In this document: positions 1 to 8,173 of the stretch, in pieces
Numbering within the stretch: position 1 is the stretch's first letter
How the letters are laid out: every line of letters begins with the position of its first letter
NCBI RefSeq assembly: GCF_001187865.1
Contig: NZ_LGIT01000009.1
Location: forward strand, 248,001-312,000
Source of the DNA: Klebsiella sp. RIT-PI-d
GTDB taxonomy: Bacteria > Pseudomonadota > Gammaproteobacteria > Enterobacterales > Enterobacteriaceae
Reading direction: 5' to 3'
Length of the DNA: 64,000 bases
Program-made: the position numbers and the translations under genes
Notes under the pieces: model-generated
Databases searched by the model: none
Told to the model about the DNA's origin: nothing
The model's input: the letters and a program-made list of their open reading frames with translations, nothing else

Positions 1-522
1 GGGGCGACGCTGGTGGATGTCTCTTTACCGTTTCTGAATGACGTCAGAGAGGCGACCTGCCTAAGCCTGTATGAATTTCGCATGGCGATCGACGACTGGC
101 TACGCAAGCAGCCCGGTGCGCCTGCTGGACTGGCGAGCATTGTCGACTCCGGTGCTTTTCTGCCAGAGTTTGCTCCGTTTCTCAGGCAGATGCTGACGTA
201 TAATACGTTGAAAACCCCGCTTTGGCTGGCGGGACGGCGGTTTCAGCGAGGGCTGCGACAGAACCTTTACCAGGCCGCAGAGCTGCAGAACATTGACGGA
301 TTTTTGTATCCCACTGTACAACGTTTACCGGAAAGCATGGCGAAGATGCCGCCAGGCTGCGCGCCGGAGCTTGCCGCCATCAGCGGCTTGCCTGCGATAA
401 CGCTGCCGTGTGGCGTGAGCCGAAGAGGATTGCCGGTGGGAATGGAGATTATGTTAGCGCATGAGGATGAAACTGCATTGATGATGCTGGCACTGGCCTG
501 TGAGCAGGCTTTTGTCGGGTGA
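1..522 (+). CDS. Amidase signature family protein, C-terminal part
   Basis: The reading frame is open from the first base, so the gene begins outside the window and only about 173 C-terminal residues are visible. The fragment begins with GATLVDVSLP and ends with a segment containing ISGLPAITLPCG and GLPVGMEIM, which is the usual C-terminal pattern of amidase-signature hydrolases such as Glu-tRNA amidotransferase A, allophanate hydrolase and aryl-acylamidases. The Ser-cisSer-Lys catalytic triad lies in the missing part, so substrate and activity cannot be judged. An inverted repeat follows the stop codon. Confidence 0.75.
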   Translation, partial: GATLVDVSLPFLNDVREATCLSLYEFRMAIDDWLRKQPGAPAGLASIVDSGAFLPEFAPFLRQMLTYNTLKTPLWLAGRRFQRGLRQNLYQAAELQNIDGFLYPTVQRLPESMAKMPPGCAPELAAISGLPAITLPCGVSRRGLPVGMEIMLAHEDETALMMLALACEQAFVG

Positions 523-541
523 CATAACGTGGAGTAGGCAC

Positions 542-577
542 AAAAAGCCCGCAGGGCTTGCGCCGTGCGGGCTCTTA
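542..577 (+). terminator. Inverted repeat after amidase gene
   Basis: AGCCCGCA (546-553) pairs with TGCGGGCT (566-573), flanked by A5 on the left and only CTT on the right. It is a plausible terminator, stronger for transcripts reading leftwards than for the amidase transcript. Confidence 0.5.
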
Positions 578-712
578 GAACTTCATCGAATGAATTTGGT
601 CATCACCGATGGGCTGGCGGAGTCTGAGTTTTTTCGCTAACCACCTGAATTAAAATGCTATTTATTCAATTTAATTATTCTCTGGTGCCTAAGGAAGTAG
701 CTAAAACTAATT

Positions 713-884
713 TCATTTTATCGGTCCGGTCGCACGACGGGCACGCAGAATGTCGATGGCACCAATCAGTGAAGAGCGTTCGGTGAGGTTGAAACGGCTG
801 TAGTCGGCGCGCACCAGTTCATACCTTTCCACATTGAAATTGACAGCATCACACAGAGAGATACCAGCGTTGATGTGCGCCTGA
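713..884 (-). pseudogene. cbtA: Remnant of CbtA/YeeV-type toxin gene
   Basis: The minus strand reads in one frame into residues including INAGISLCDAVNF, YELVRADYSRFNL and AIDILRARRATGPI, ending at a TGA at 713-715. This matches the C-terminal half of the CbtA/YkfI/YpjF toxins of CP4-like prophages, which inhibit cytoskeletal proteins MreB and FtsZ. About 56 of roughly 124 residues remain. There is no start codon, the N-terminal half is missing, and the last residues of the family are replaced by an early stop. No YeeU-type antitoxin is visible. It is almost certainly non-functional and marks a lost genomic island. Confidence 0.75.
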
Positions 885-932
885 ATTTGGAGTGGTCAAC
901 TTAAACCGTGCTTATCGCCCGATGAACTTATC

Positions 933-1362
933 TCATCGCACCGGAGGCGAAAACCGAAGTGCCCCGGCAATGCGATTCCAGGCATTAATAGCGCCGATGG
1001 CTGAGGTCAGGAAAATGATTTCCTGGGCGATAAAAGCCGCTTTTACTTCCGCATAAACCTCATCAGAGACATGCTGGCCTGCCATTAACGTGAGTGTTTC
1101 CGTCTATGCCAGAGCAGCACGTTCGCGCCCGGAATAAATACCGGCATCTCGCCATGCCTCGACCGAATCCACTTTAGCTGCTGAAAAGCCCGCTTTACGG
1201 CCTATATTGAGATTACGCAAAACGCACAGCCGTTAAGTTGTGATGCACGAAGTTTGAGGAGTTCGATAAGGTTTTTTTCCAGACCGGAATCATCGATCGC
1301 CTTTCCGGGCGCAGCCAGCGTATTCACCACCTTCGGGAGAAGGAAAGCGGGGTGAGAAAGGC
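933..1362 (-). pseudogene. Broken carboxymuconolactone decarboxylase / AhpD-like gene
   Basis: The minus strand encodes LEKNLIELLKLRASQLNGCAFCV, the CxxC-region signature of the carboxymuconolactone decarboxylase/alkylhydroperoxidase family, but the second cysteine-side residues are lost at a frameshift near 1205. The frame after the shift continues with NIGRKAGFSAAKVDSVEAWRDAG-type sequence, meets an in-frame TAG near 1108, and ends with a TGA at 933-935. The N-terminal region does not resemble the family and runs into the MarR remnant on the opposite strand. At least two disabling changes make this a pseudogene. Confidence 0.7.
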
Positions 1363-1766
1363 CATCCTGGTTACCTGTTACGTCAGGCCCATGCCGCTCA
1401 TAAAATAAGAATGAAAAACGCATTGAAACAGTCAGGGCTGACACAGCCTCAGTTTTCTGTGGTGACGATGATTCTGGCGTATGCGGGCATATCAGGCGCG
1501 CAGCTGGCCCGTCTCTCTTTTCTGACCCCCCAAACCATGAGTGTTATCGTTGCCAATCTGGAACGTGACGGAATGATAATCCGGCGCCCGCATGAAGAGC
1601 ACGGAAGAATTCAAATCATCGAGTTAACCCATTCAGGTCGCGAAGTAATGGATATCAGCAAAAAAGCGGTTCAGTCAGTAGAAGCCAAATTGTTATCCGA
1701 TTTGTCCTCCGAAGAGGAAACCGTGATACGCAATGGTTGGTGAGAATAGCCCAACTGCCGATCTGA
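1351..1766 (+). pseudogene. Truncated MarR-family regulator remnant
   Basis: The reading frame starting at ATG 1411 encodes a winged-helix MarR core (GLTQPQFSVVTMI, LSFLTPQTMSVIVANLERDGMI, EEHGRIQIIELTHSG). In-frame sequence upstream of that ATG still looks like MarR (GYLLRQAHAAHK), but no start codon is found before the family resemblance ends, so the 5' end is lost. Near 1735 a one-base deletion appears to have ended the protein early: restoring one A gives a natural C-terminus to a TGA at 1764. Its head-to-head partner is also broken, suggesting a single deletion removed the shared promoter. Confidence 0.6.
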
Positions 1767-1872
1767 TAGGGCGGCGGTGCCGAAAATTCTGAACAATCGT
1801 CAGTCAATGTAGTCTTTGTGGAAAATAATCTTAGGGTTGTTTATTTAACTGTGATGATATGTCAATTCACGG

Positions 1873-2010
1873 CTAATCAACCATTATGTCGGATAAGGTT
1901 TTAACCACATCGCGAATATGTGCTGGCGGATCATCTAAACATGAATCCGCACAATACATTATGCAAAAATATGCCAGAAGCATGATTGCGATAGTCACTA
2001 TTTTCATCAT
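1873..2010 (-). CDS. Possible small membrane protein (45 aa)
   Basis: A minus-strand frame starting at ATG 2010 gives a 45-residue protein with one hydrophobic segment (ITIAIMLLAYFCIMY-like, residues 4-18) followed by a polar tail with SCLDDPPAHIRDVVKTLSD. A purine-rich stretch (AGAAGTAAG) precedes the start. An upstream in-frame ATG at 2064 has no ribosome-binding site. The opposite strand also has an open frame here, so coding is uncertain. I do not recognise a family. Confidence 0.3.
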   Translation of the reverse strand: MMKIVTIAIMLLAYFCIMYCADSCLDDPPAHIRDVVKTLSDIMVD

Positions 2011-2107
2011 CTTACTTCTGGTATTCTCTTCTTCAGAAGAGATATCAATTTCTAAAGTGGTCATCGTTTTTTTGCTTAGTAGTGTTACATGATGTCGCGG
2101 TATATAT

Positions 2108-2159
2108 CAGGCCCCTTCACTGTAAACCATCTGGTAGCAATAACAGGTGAAAAGGCCTG
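2108..2159 (-). terminator. Long imperfect hairpin after hdeB
   Basis: CAGGCC plus TTCAC (2108-2120) pairs with GTGAA plus GGCCTG (2147-2159), with a small internal mismatch. It lies just beyond the hdeB stop and probably ends the hdeD-hdeB transcript. Confidence 0.45.
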
Positions 2160-2165
2160 ATGCAA

Positions 2166-2468
2166 TCACCGGATCTCGTTAATCCACTGTTCCAGTTTAG
2201 TTTCCGGGTTGGATTTACAGATCTTGATCAGACGCGGCACTGAGATGGTATCCACTTCATTCCAGTCCACATAATCTCCTCCTTTAAACTGTGTATCTTT
2301 ATTAATGATCCAAAACGCCACTGGCGTCATGGCTTTTGGATTCATATCCACAAACTCTTTACAGGTCATCTCCTGAGGGATATTTTCATTCAATTTTTCA
2401 GCGCTGGCTACATTAACGACAGAAGAAAACGCGATGACAGCAATAAGTGATTTAAATAACGTATTCAT
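2166..2468 (-). CDS. hdeB: Periplasmic acid-stress chaperone HdeB
   Basis: This 100-residue protein has a signal peptide (residues 1-23, cleavage after ASA) and a mature part with MTCKEFVDMNPKAMTPVAFW, GGDYVDWNEVDTISVPRLI and ICKSNP, matching HdeB of E. coli. The two cysteines (C36 and C84) correspond to the disulfide that keeps the fold. HdeB is a periplasmic dimer that dissociates at moderately acid pH and protects other proteins from aggregation. No hdeA copy is seen. It lies 48 bases downstream of hdeD on the same strand, so the two are likely co-transcribed, an order different from the hdeAB / divergent hdeD arrangement in E. coli. Confidence 0.9.
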   Translation of the reverse strand: MNTLFKSLIAVIAFSSVVNVASAEKLNENIPQEMTCKEFVDMNPKAMTPVAFWIINKDTQFKGGDYVDWNEVDTISVPRLIKICKSNPETKLEQWINEIR

Positions 2469-2516
2469 AAAGTAAACATCTCAAAGTGATAAAGTAAGTA
2501 TCGTAATGGCGTAATA

Positions 2517-3113
2517 CTACGCCTGCCGATGGGCTGATTTTTTGATCAGACTTTCAAAGCTATTACACAAAACAAAGTAAGTGCATGAATTTGATACCAT
2601 TTCAAGGCCAATAAATATTGACGTCAGCATCCAGGTAGTTTCTTCGCTTGCGCCCATCCAGATAAAAGCGATAACTAAATCAAGAAAACCGATCAGCATG
2701 CACCAGTAACGTCCCACCATCAGGGAGTTTTTAAAGGCTGCTGATAAACGACACAGGCCAGCAAGTAAAAAAAGAAAGCAGATTGTGGCCGAAAGAATAT
2801 TTATTCCAAGAATAGGACTCAGAAACACCCCGGCGCCGATAACAACATAAATAATGCCGAAAAGGATCAGGCAAAAAATAGCAATTTTGCCACTTTTTCT
2901 GAATGTATAAGCACTGCCCAGTGAAACAATGCCGCAAACAACCAACAGAATGCCGGTTAAATAGCTTAGTGCAACGCCTGCATAAATCGGAAACAGCAAA
3001 CATAAAATGCCACTTGCTGCCAGTAATAGCGCAAAGATGAATGCGGTTTTTTTGTATTTAGTTAATATTCTTTCATTGAGCTTGCTCAACGTTTGACGAT
3101 CGATAAGTAACAT
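2517..3113 (-). CDS. hdeD: HdeD-like acid-resistance membrane protein
   Basis: The 198-residue protein has six hydrophobic segments and the layout of HdeD (about 190 aa in E. coli): two DUF308-type triplets of helices with short loops, and a C-terminal segment GFLDLVIAFIWMGA close to the family pattern GxLDxxIAWxxLGA. HdeD is an inner-membrane protein needed for acid resistance at high cell density; its mechanism is unknown. It is divergent from yfdX, with 232 bases between them containing an EvgA-type box, and it is followed by hdeB. Confidence 0.88.
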   Translation of the reverse strand: MLLIDRQTLSKLNERILTKYKKTAFIFALLLAASGILCLLFPIYAGVALSYLTGILLVVCGIVSLGSAYTFRKSGKIAIFCLILFGIIYVVIGAGVFLSPILGINILSATICFLFLLAGLCRLSAAFKNSLMVGRYWCMLIGFLDLVIAFIWMGASEETTWMLTSIFIGLEMVSNSCTYFVLCNSFESLIKKSAHRQA

Positions 3114-3225
3114 TATTGTACCTTGACTAAATATAGTTAATTGTAGTGTGATTAAGCATTGAGGTGATCATATTTCATTATCTTGCTACGGTATATCAGA
3201 CAGCGTGTAGTTCACCTGCTGTTAA

Positions 3226-3243
3226 TTCCTACGCGTGTAATCC
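3226..3243. promoter_or_regulatory. Candidate EvgA box between hdeD and yfdX
   Basis: TTCCTACGCGTGTAATCC matches the first 15 positions of an 18-base inverted-repeat pattern of the type described for EvgA (TTCYTAC, two to three bases, TGTARGAA). It lies about 100 bases upstream of yfdX and a similar distance upstream of hdeD, so it could serve both divergent genes. Identification rests on similarity to the motif as I recall it. Confidence 0.5.
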
Positions 3244-3345
3244 AGGTCATTCAAATACGTATCTGTGCTCTTATGTTACGACGTAATTTTCGAGAATATT
3301 ATGACGCCGATTTCATTTAATATTCAAATCTAAGGAAAACCAATC

Positions 3346-3978
3346 ATGAAACGTTTTGCAATGGCAACTGTATTTGCAGCAATGATCGCAGCAGCGCCAG
3401 CACTGGCAACCGCCGCTACTACCACTACTGCGACCTCTGATGCTGCATCACAAGAGACTGCACTGCAGGTACGTGCAGCCGATCAGATTGCCGTTCAGGG
3501 CCAGAATGCACTGCATGACATCCAGTTAGCCCGTGTCGCGCTGTTCCAGGGACACCCGGACAAAGCAGAACTGCTGACTAACCATGCCGCTACCCTGCTG
3601 GCGGATGACAGCGTTGACTGGTCCAAATACTTCCGTACGGATAAAAAAGCCAGCCTGAAAGATGACAACTACGTGGCCATTGATGCCGCAATGGGCATTT
3701 CTGAAGACTTTGTCGCTTCGCCAGAAAAACAGGATGCCATCAAACGCGCCAATAAAAAACTGGAAAGCGGCGACAAAAAAGGGGCAGTGGAAGAACTGCG
3801 CCTGGCCGGTATTGGCGTAATGGAAAATGTTTGTCTGATGCCGCTGAAACAGACCCGCAATGCGGTTGCACAGGCGCAAAAACTGATGAGCGAACATAAA
3901 TATTACGAAGCCAACCTGGCGCTGAAAGGCGCTGAAGATGCAGTGATCATCGATAGCGCGGCGTTGTTTGCCAGCTAA
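3346..3978 (+). CDS. yfdX: YfdX family periplasmic stress protein
   Basis: The 210-residue protein has an N-terminal signal peptide (about residues 1-23) and matches E. coli YfdX over its length, including [57 protein letters not shown] and [19 protein letters not shown]. YfdX is a helical periplasmic protein induced by EvgA and linked to acid and antibiotic tolerance; no enzymatic role is established. It heads the yfdX-frc-oxc-yfdV-yfdE group. A stable hairpin just after its stop may separate its level from that of frc. Confidence 0.93.
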   Translation: MKRFAMATVFAAMIAAAPALATAATTTTATSDAASQETALQVRAADQIAVQGQNALHDIQLARVALFQGHPDKAELLTNHAATLLADDSVDWSKYFRTDKKASLKDDNYVAIDAAMGISEDFVASPEKQDAIKRANKKLESGDKKGAVEELRLAGIGVMENVCLMPLKQTRNAVAQAQKLMSEHKYYEANLALKGAEDAVIIDSAALFAS

Positions 3979-3994
3979 TAACGCACGCCGTCTG

Positions 3995-4021
3995 GTCGGA
4001 CAGCCTTGCTAAGGCACCGAC
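3995..4021 (+). terminator. Hairpin between yfdX and frc
   Basis: GTCGG (3995-3999) pairs with CCGAC (4017-4021), and inside it GCCTT (4003-4007) pairs with AAGGC (4011-4015). There is no T-run, so it is more likely an RNA-processing or partial-attenuation element than a full terminator. Confidence 0.4.
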
Positions 4022-4099
4022 AGTATCGCTCTCGCTGGGTCACTCCTCGTTATGTCGTGTGACCCTGCGAAGATCGCTCTATTTATGAAAGGTACAGCC

Positions 4100-5350
4100 A
4101 TGACTACTCCTCTTCAGGGCATTAAAATTCTTGATTTTACCGGTGTTCAATCCGGCCCTTCCTGCACGCAGATGCTGGCATGGTTCGGTGCCGACGTTAT
4201 TAAAATTGAACGACCGGGTGTGGGTGATGTTACCCGCCACCAGCTGCGCGACATTCCGGATGTCGATGCGCTCTATTTCACCATGCTGAACAGCAATAAA
4301 CGTTCTATCGAACTCAACACCAAAACGGCTGAAGGCAAAGAAATAATGGAGAAGCTGATCCGCGAGGCGGATATTCTGGTGGAGAACTTTCATCCCGGTG
4401 CTATCGATCACATGGGATTTACCTGGGAACACATCCAGGAAATTAATCCACGGCTGATCTTTGGCTCCATTAAAGGATTTAATGCCTGCTCGCCGTATGT
4501 CAACGTGAAAGCCTATGAAAACGTGGCTCAGGCTGCGGGTGGCGCTGCGTCTACAACTGGCTTCTGGGATGGCCCGCCGCTGGTTAGCTCGGCAGCGCTT
4601 GGTGACAGTAATACCGGCATGCATCTGCTGATCGGTCTGCTTGCCGCGCTGCTCTACAGAGAAAAAACCGGTCTCGGCCAGCGCGTCACTATGTCGATGC
4701 AGGATGCCGTGCTTAACCTTTGCCGCGTCAAACTGCGCGATCAGCAGCGCCTGCAGCGCGTAGGTTATCTGGAAGAGTATCCGCAATATCCGAACGGCAC
4801 TTTCGGCGATGCAGTGCCGCGTGGCGGCAATGCGGGCGGCGGCGGTCAGCCTGGCTGGATACTAAAATGTAAAGGATGGGAAACCGATCCTAATGCATAT
4901 ATTTATTTTACCATTCAGGAACAGAACTGGGAAAATACCTGTAAAGCGATCGGCAAACCAGAATGGATTAACGACAGCGCATATAATACGGCAAAAGCAC
5001 GTCAGCCGCATATTTTCGATATTTTCAATGTTATCGAACAATTTACCCTCACCATGGGTAAACACGACGCTGTGACTTATCTTACCTCTTTTGATATTCC
5101 CTGTGCGCCAGTATTGAGCATGAAGGAAATTGCCGAGGATAGCTCACTACGCGAAAGCGGCAGTGTGGTAGAGGTCGATCAGCCTCTGCGTGGCAAATAC
5201 CTGACGGTCGGCTGCCCGATGAAATTCTCAGCATTCACTCCGGAAATTAAATCAGCGCCTCTGCTGGGTGAACATACCGTTGAGATTTTAAAAGAACTTA
5301 ATTACAGCGATGAGCAAATTACCGCGCTGAAAAATAATAACGCAATTTAA
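4100..5350 (+). CDS. frc: Formyl-CoA:oxalate CoA-transferase
   Basis: This 416-residue class III CoA-transferase moves CoA from formyl-CoA to oxalate, giving oxalyl-CoA for Oxc. The catalytic aspartate is D169 in the context [11 protein letters not shown], and the mobile glycine loop GNAGGGGQ follows near residue 250; both agree with E. coli YfdW. An upstream in-frame ATG at 4052 would add 16 residues, but ATG 4100 follows GAAAGGTACAGCC and gives the family's normal N-terminus [14 protein letters not shown]. Together with oxc it forms the proton-consuming oxalate degradation pathway, which in E. coli contributes to oxalate-induced acid tolerance. Confidence 0.96.
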   Translation: MTTPLQGIKILDFTGVQSGPSCTQMLAWFGADVIKIERPGVGDVTRHQLRDIPDVDALYFTMLNSNKRSIELNTKTAEGKEIMEKLIREADILVENFHPGAIDHMGFTWEHIQEINPRLIFGSIKGFNACSPYVNVKAYENVAQAAGGAASTTGFWDGPPLVSSAALGDSNTGMHLLIGLLAALLYREKTGLGQRVTMSMQDAVLNLCRVKLRDQQRLQRVGYLEEYPQYPNGTFGDAVPRGGNAGGGGQPGWILKCKGWETDPNAYIYFTIQEQNWENTCKAIGKPEWINDSAYNTAKARQPHIFDIFNVIEQFTLTMGKHDAVTYLTSFDIPCAPVLSMKEIAEDSSLRESGSVVEVDQPLRGKYLTVGCPMKFSAFTPEIKSAPLLGEHTVEILKELNYSDEQITALKNNNAI

Positions 5351-5355
5351 TGAGT

Positions 5356-5380
5356 AGAGGAGTCGGTGGCTCCTCTTTCT
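5356..5380 (+). terminator. Attenuator-like hairpin between frc and oxc
   Basis: AGAGGAG (5356-5362) pairs with CTCCTCT (5370-5376) and is followed by TTCTT. It is a probable partial terminator inside the oxalate operon, reducing transcription into oxc. Confidence 0.55.
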
Positions 5381-5404
5381 TGTCGAATATTGGGACACAT
5401 TACT

Positions 5405-7099
5405 ATGTCGGATGAACACGCGCTGACGGACGGTATGCATATTATCGTCGACGCGCTGAAAAAAAATAATATCGAATGTATTTATGGGGTGGTGGGCATT
5501 CCTGTTACGGATATGGCTCGTCATGCTCAGGCAAAAGGTATTCGTTATATTGGCTTTCGTCACGAGCAATCTGCAGGTCACGCTGCTGCCATTCGCGGTT
5601 TTATTACCCAAACGCCGGGCGTTTTCCTGACCGTTTCTGCACCAGGCTTTATGAACGGTCTGGCCGCACTGGCGAATGCCACGGTCAACGGTTTCCCGGT
5701 AATCATGATCAGTGGCTCAAGCGACCGTGCAAAAGTCGACCTGCAGCAGGGCGATTATGAAGAGCTGGATCAGATGAATGCGGCAAAGCCTTACGCAAAA
5801 GCGTCTTATCGGGTTAATCGACCTGAAGATCTGGGTATCGCACTAGCTCGTGCCATTCGTGCCGCCACATCAGGACGGCCGGGAGGCGTTTATCTTGACC
5901 TGACTGCTGAGGTCCTGTCAGCCACCATGAGCATCGATGACGCGGAAAAGAGTATTGTTCAGGTTGAGCCTCTGGCATTAAAGCAGCTCCCGGATGATGC
6001 CTCCATTACGCGTGCACTGTCTCTGCTGGCAAAAGCGGAACGTCCGCTGGTTATTCTGGGGAAAGGCGCGGCATATTCTCAGGCTGATAAGACGATCCGT
6101 GATTTTATCGAAACCACGCAAATCCCTTTCCTGCCCATGTCGATGGCGAAAGGACTGCTGGAAGATACGCATCGGCTTTCGGCGGCGACCGCGCGTTCGT
6201 TTGCCCTGGCAAATGCCGACGTTGTGGTATTAGTTGGTGCGCGTCTCAACTGGCTGTTGAACCACGGCAAAAAAGGATGGGCAGCAGATACGCAGTTTAT
6301 TCAACTGGATATCGAGCCCCAGGAAATAGACAGCAATCGCAAAATTGCCGCACCGGTGGTGGGCGATATTGCCTCTTCAATGCAGCTTCTGCTTTCTGAG
6401 CTGGCACTGCGTCCTTTTATCGCGCCTCTGGTATGGCGCGATATGCTGGATGTCCATAAACAGGCTAATGCCCAGAAAATGGCGTTGAAATTAGACACCG
6501 TGACGGCACCGCTGAACTATTTCAATACGCTGCGGGTGATCGGCGATGTTCTGGCGGACTATCGCGATATTTACCTTGTCAATGAAGGGGCCAATACCCT
6601 CGATAACGCGCGAAACCTTATCAATATGTATAAACCTCGCCGCCGTCTGGACTGCGGTACCTGGGGCGTGATGGGGATTGGTATGGGCTATGCCATTGGC
6701 GCCGCTACCACGACTGGCAAATCGGTGGTGGCCATTGAGGGCGACAGCGCATTTGGCTTTAGCGGCATGGATATCGAAACCATCTGCCGGTACAACCTGC
6801 CGGTAACCGTGATCATTTTCAATAATGACGGCATTTATCGGGGCGATGGTGAAAACCTTAGCGGCAATGGCGATCCTGCTCCGACCGATCTGCTGCGTCA
6901 TGCGCGCTATGACAAAATGATTGAGGCTTTTGGCGGCATCGGCTATCACGCCACCACCGAGAAGGACGTTCGTGCTGCGCTGATTGCCAGTCTTCAGTCC
7001 CGCAAACCGTCGCTTATTAACGTGGTGATCGATCCTGCGGCCGGTACGGAAAGCGGGCATATCACAACGTTAAATCCAAAGCATCTCACCAATCAATAA
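5405..7099 (+). CDS. oxc: Oxalyl-CoA decarboxylase
   Basis: The 564-residue thiamine-diphosphate enzyme converts oxalyl-CoA to formyl-CoA and CO2, consuming a proton. It has the three-domain ThDP fold: an N-terminal pyrimidine-binding domain with the conserved glutamate in GFRHEQSAGHAA, a middle domain, and a C-terminal ThDP/Mg site beginning GDSAFGF and ending in NN about 30 residues later. Length equals that of E. coli Oxc. ATG 5405 was chosen over the in-frame ATG 5366 because it gives the family N-terminus MSDEHALTDGMHIIVDALK. Confidence 0.96.
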   Translation: MSDEHALTDGMHIIVDALKKNNIECIYGVVGIPVTDMARHAQAKGIRYIGFRHEQSAGHAAAIRGFITQTPGVFLTVSAPGFMNGLAALANATVNGFPVIMISGSSDRAKVDLQQGDYEELDQMNAAKPYAKASYRVNRPEDLGIALARAIRAATSGRPGGVYLDLTAEVLSATMSIDDAEKSIVQVEPLALKQLPDDASITRALSLLAKAERPLVILGKGAAYSQADKTIRDFIETTQIPFLPMSMAKGLLEDTHRLSAATARSFALANADVVVLVGARLNWLLNHGKKGWAADTQFIQLDIEPQEIDSNRKIAAPVVGDIASSMQLLLSELALRPFIAPLVWRDMLDVHKQANAQKMALKLDTVTAPLNYFNTLRVIGDVLADYRDIYLVNEGANTLDNARNLINMYKPRRRLDCGTWGVMGIGMGYAIGAATTTGKSVVAIEGDSAFGFSGMDIETICRYNLPVTVIIFNNDGIYRGDGENLSGNGDPAPTDLLRHARYDKMIEAFGGIGYHATTEKDVRAALIASLQSRKPSLINVVIDPAAGTESGHITTLNPKHLTNQ

Positions 7100-7116
7100 G
7101 GCTTTGTCGTCATCTG

Positions 7117-7150
7117 TACCCCCTGCATTTTACCCAGGGGGTATTTAAAG
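7117..7150 (+). terminator. Hairpin between oxc and yfdV
   Basis: TACCCCCTG (7117-7125) pairs perfectly with CAGGGGGTA (7135-7143) and is followed by TTTAAAGG. It resembles a weak intrinsic terminator and would lower expression of yfdV and yfdE relative to frc and oxc. Confidence 0.55.
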
Positions 7151-7161
7151 GATAATTTCCG

Positions 7162-8106
7162 ATGTTTACTTTTTTTACCGGCGATTTGCTGCCAATTATC
7201 GTGATTATGCTGCTGGGATATATCAGCGGTAAACGCCAGGCGTTTAGTGAAGATCAGGCGAGAGCGCTCAACAAGCTGGTGCTGAATTATGCCCTCCCTG
7301 CGGCGCTTTTTGTCTCAATTGCCCGTGCCAATCGTGACATGATTTTTGCTGATACCCGACTGACGCTGATTTCACTGATCGTCATTGTGGGATGTTTTCT
7401 GTTCTCCTGGTTCAGTTGCTACAAGTTCTTTAAACGTACGCATGCGGAAGCGGCGGTGTGTGCGCTGATTGCCGGTTCACCGACCGTCGGCTTTCTTGGC
7501 TTTGCGGTCCTCGATCCTATTTACGGCGCGTCCGTGTCGACCGGGCTGGTGGTTGCCATTATCTCTATTATTGTCAATGCGATAACCATCCCACTCGGGT
7601 TGTATTTGCTCAATCCTTCTGCCGATCAGCAGGGAAAAGGCGCGAATAAATTCAGCGCATTGATTGCCGCGGCGAAAGAGCCTGTGGTATGGGTTCCTGT
7701 CCTGGCAACGCTTGTCGTGCTGGTCGGCATTAAAATTCCGGCGGCCTGGGATCCTTGCTTTAATCTGATCGCTAAATCTAACTCCGGCGTCGCCGTGTTT
7801 GCAGCAGGCCTGACGCTGGCAGCCCACAAGTTTGAGTTCAGCTGGGAAATTGCCTACAACACGTTCCTGAAATTGATCCTGATGCCGCTGGTATTGCTGA
7901 TAGTGGGCGTACTGTTCCATCTTGACGCAGAACAGTTGCAGATGACGGTACTGGTTGGCGCGCTGCCGCCTGCTTTCTCAGGCATTATCATCGCCAGCCG
8001 GTTCCAGATCTACACCCGCGCGGGTACAGCGTCTCTCGCCGTCAGCGTTATCGGCTTTATGATCACCGCACCAATGTGGATTTACATCAGCCGATTGGTC
8101 TCCTGA
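7162..8106 (+). CDS. yfdV: Auxin-efflux-carrier family transporter YfdV
   Basis: The 314-residue integral membrane protein has about ten hydrophobic segments and belongs to the auxin efflux carrier (AEC) family. It has the same length as E. coli YfdV. The position between oxc and yfdE suggests that it moves oxalate or a related dicarboxylate/formate across the inner membrane, but substrate has not been shown by sequence. AAGGATAATTTCCG precedes its ATG. Confidence 0.92.
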   Translation: MFTFFTGDLLPIIVIMLLGYISGKRQAFSEDQARALNKLVLNYALPAALFVSIARANRDMIFADTRLTLISLIVIVGCFLFSWFSCYKFFKRTHAEAAVCALIAGSPTVGFLGFAVLDPIYGASVSTGLVVAIISIIVNAITIPLGLYLLNPSADQQGKGANKFSALIAAAKEPVVWVPVLATLVVLVGIKIPAAWDPCFNLIAKSNSGVAVFAAGLTLAAHKFEFSWEIAYNTFLKLILMPLVLLIVGVLFHLDAEQLQMTVLVGALPPAFSGIIIASRFQIYTRAGTASLAVSVIGFMITAPMWIYISRLVS

Positions 8107-8173
8107 GTCGTTTTATATGTTGATGGCAAAGGGCGCGTCGTGCATTTTGCCATCCGTGAGTGAGTACAAGTTA

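Noticed and set aside
1886..2092. Plus-strand 68-codon frame opposite the possible small membrane protein
   Set aside because: No ribosome-binding site and a mixed composition. Its hydrophobic part overlaps the antisense of the minus-strand frame, which has the more natural protein-like tail.
6491..7060. Long minus-strand frame inside oxc (189 codons)
   Set aside because: Lies wholly antisense to a complete, well-matched oxc gene; low-complexity Ile/Ala/His-rich translation typical of a shadow frame.
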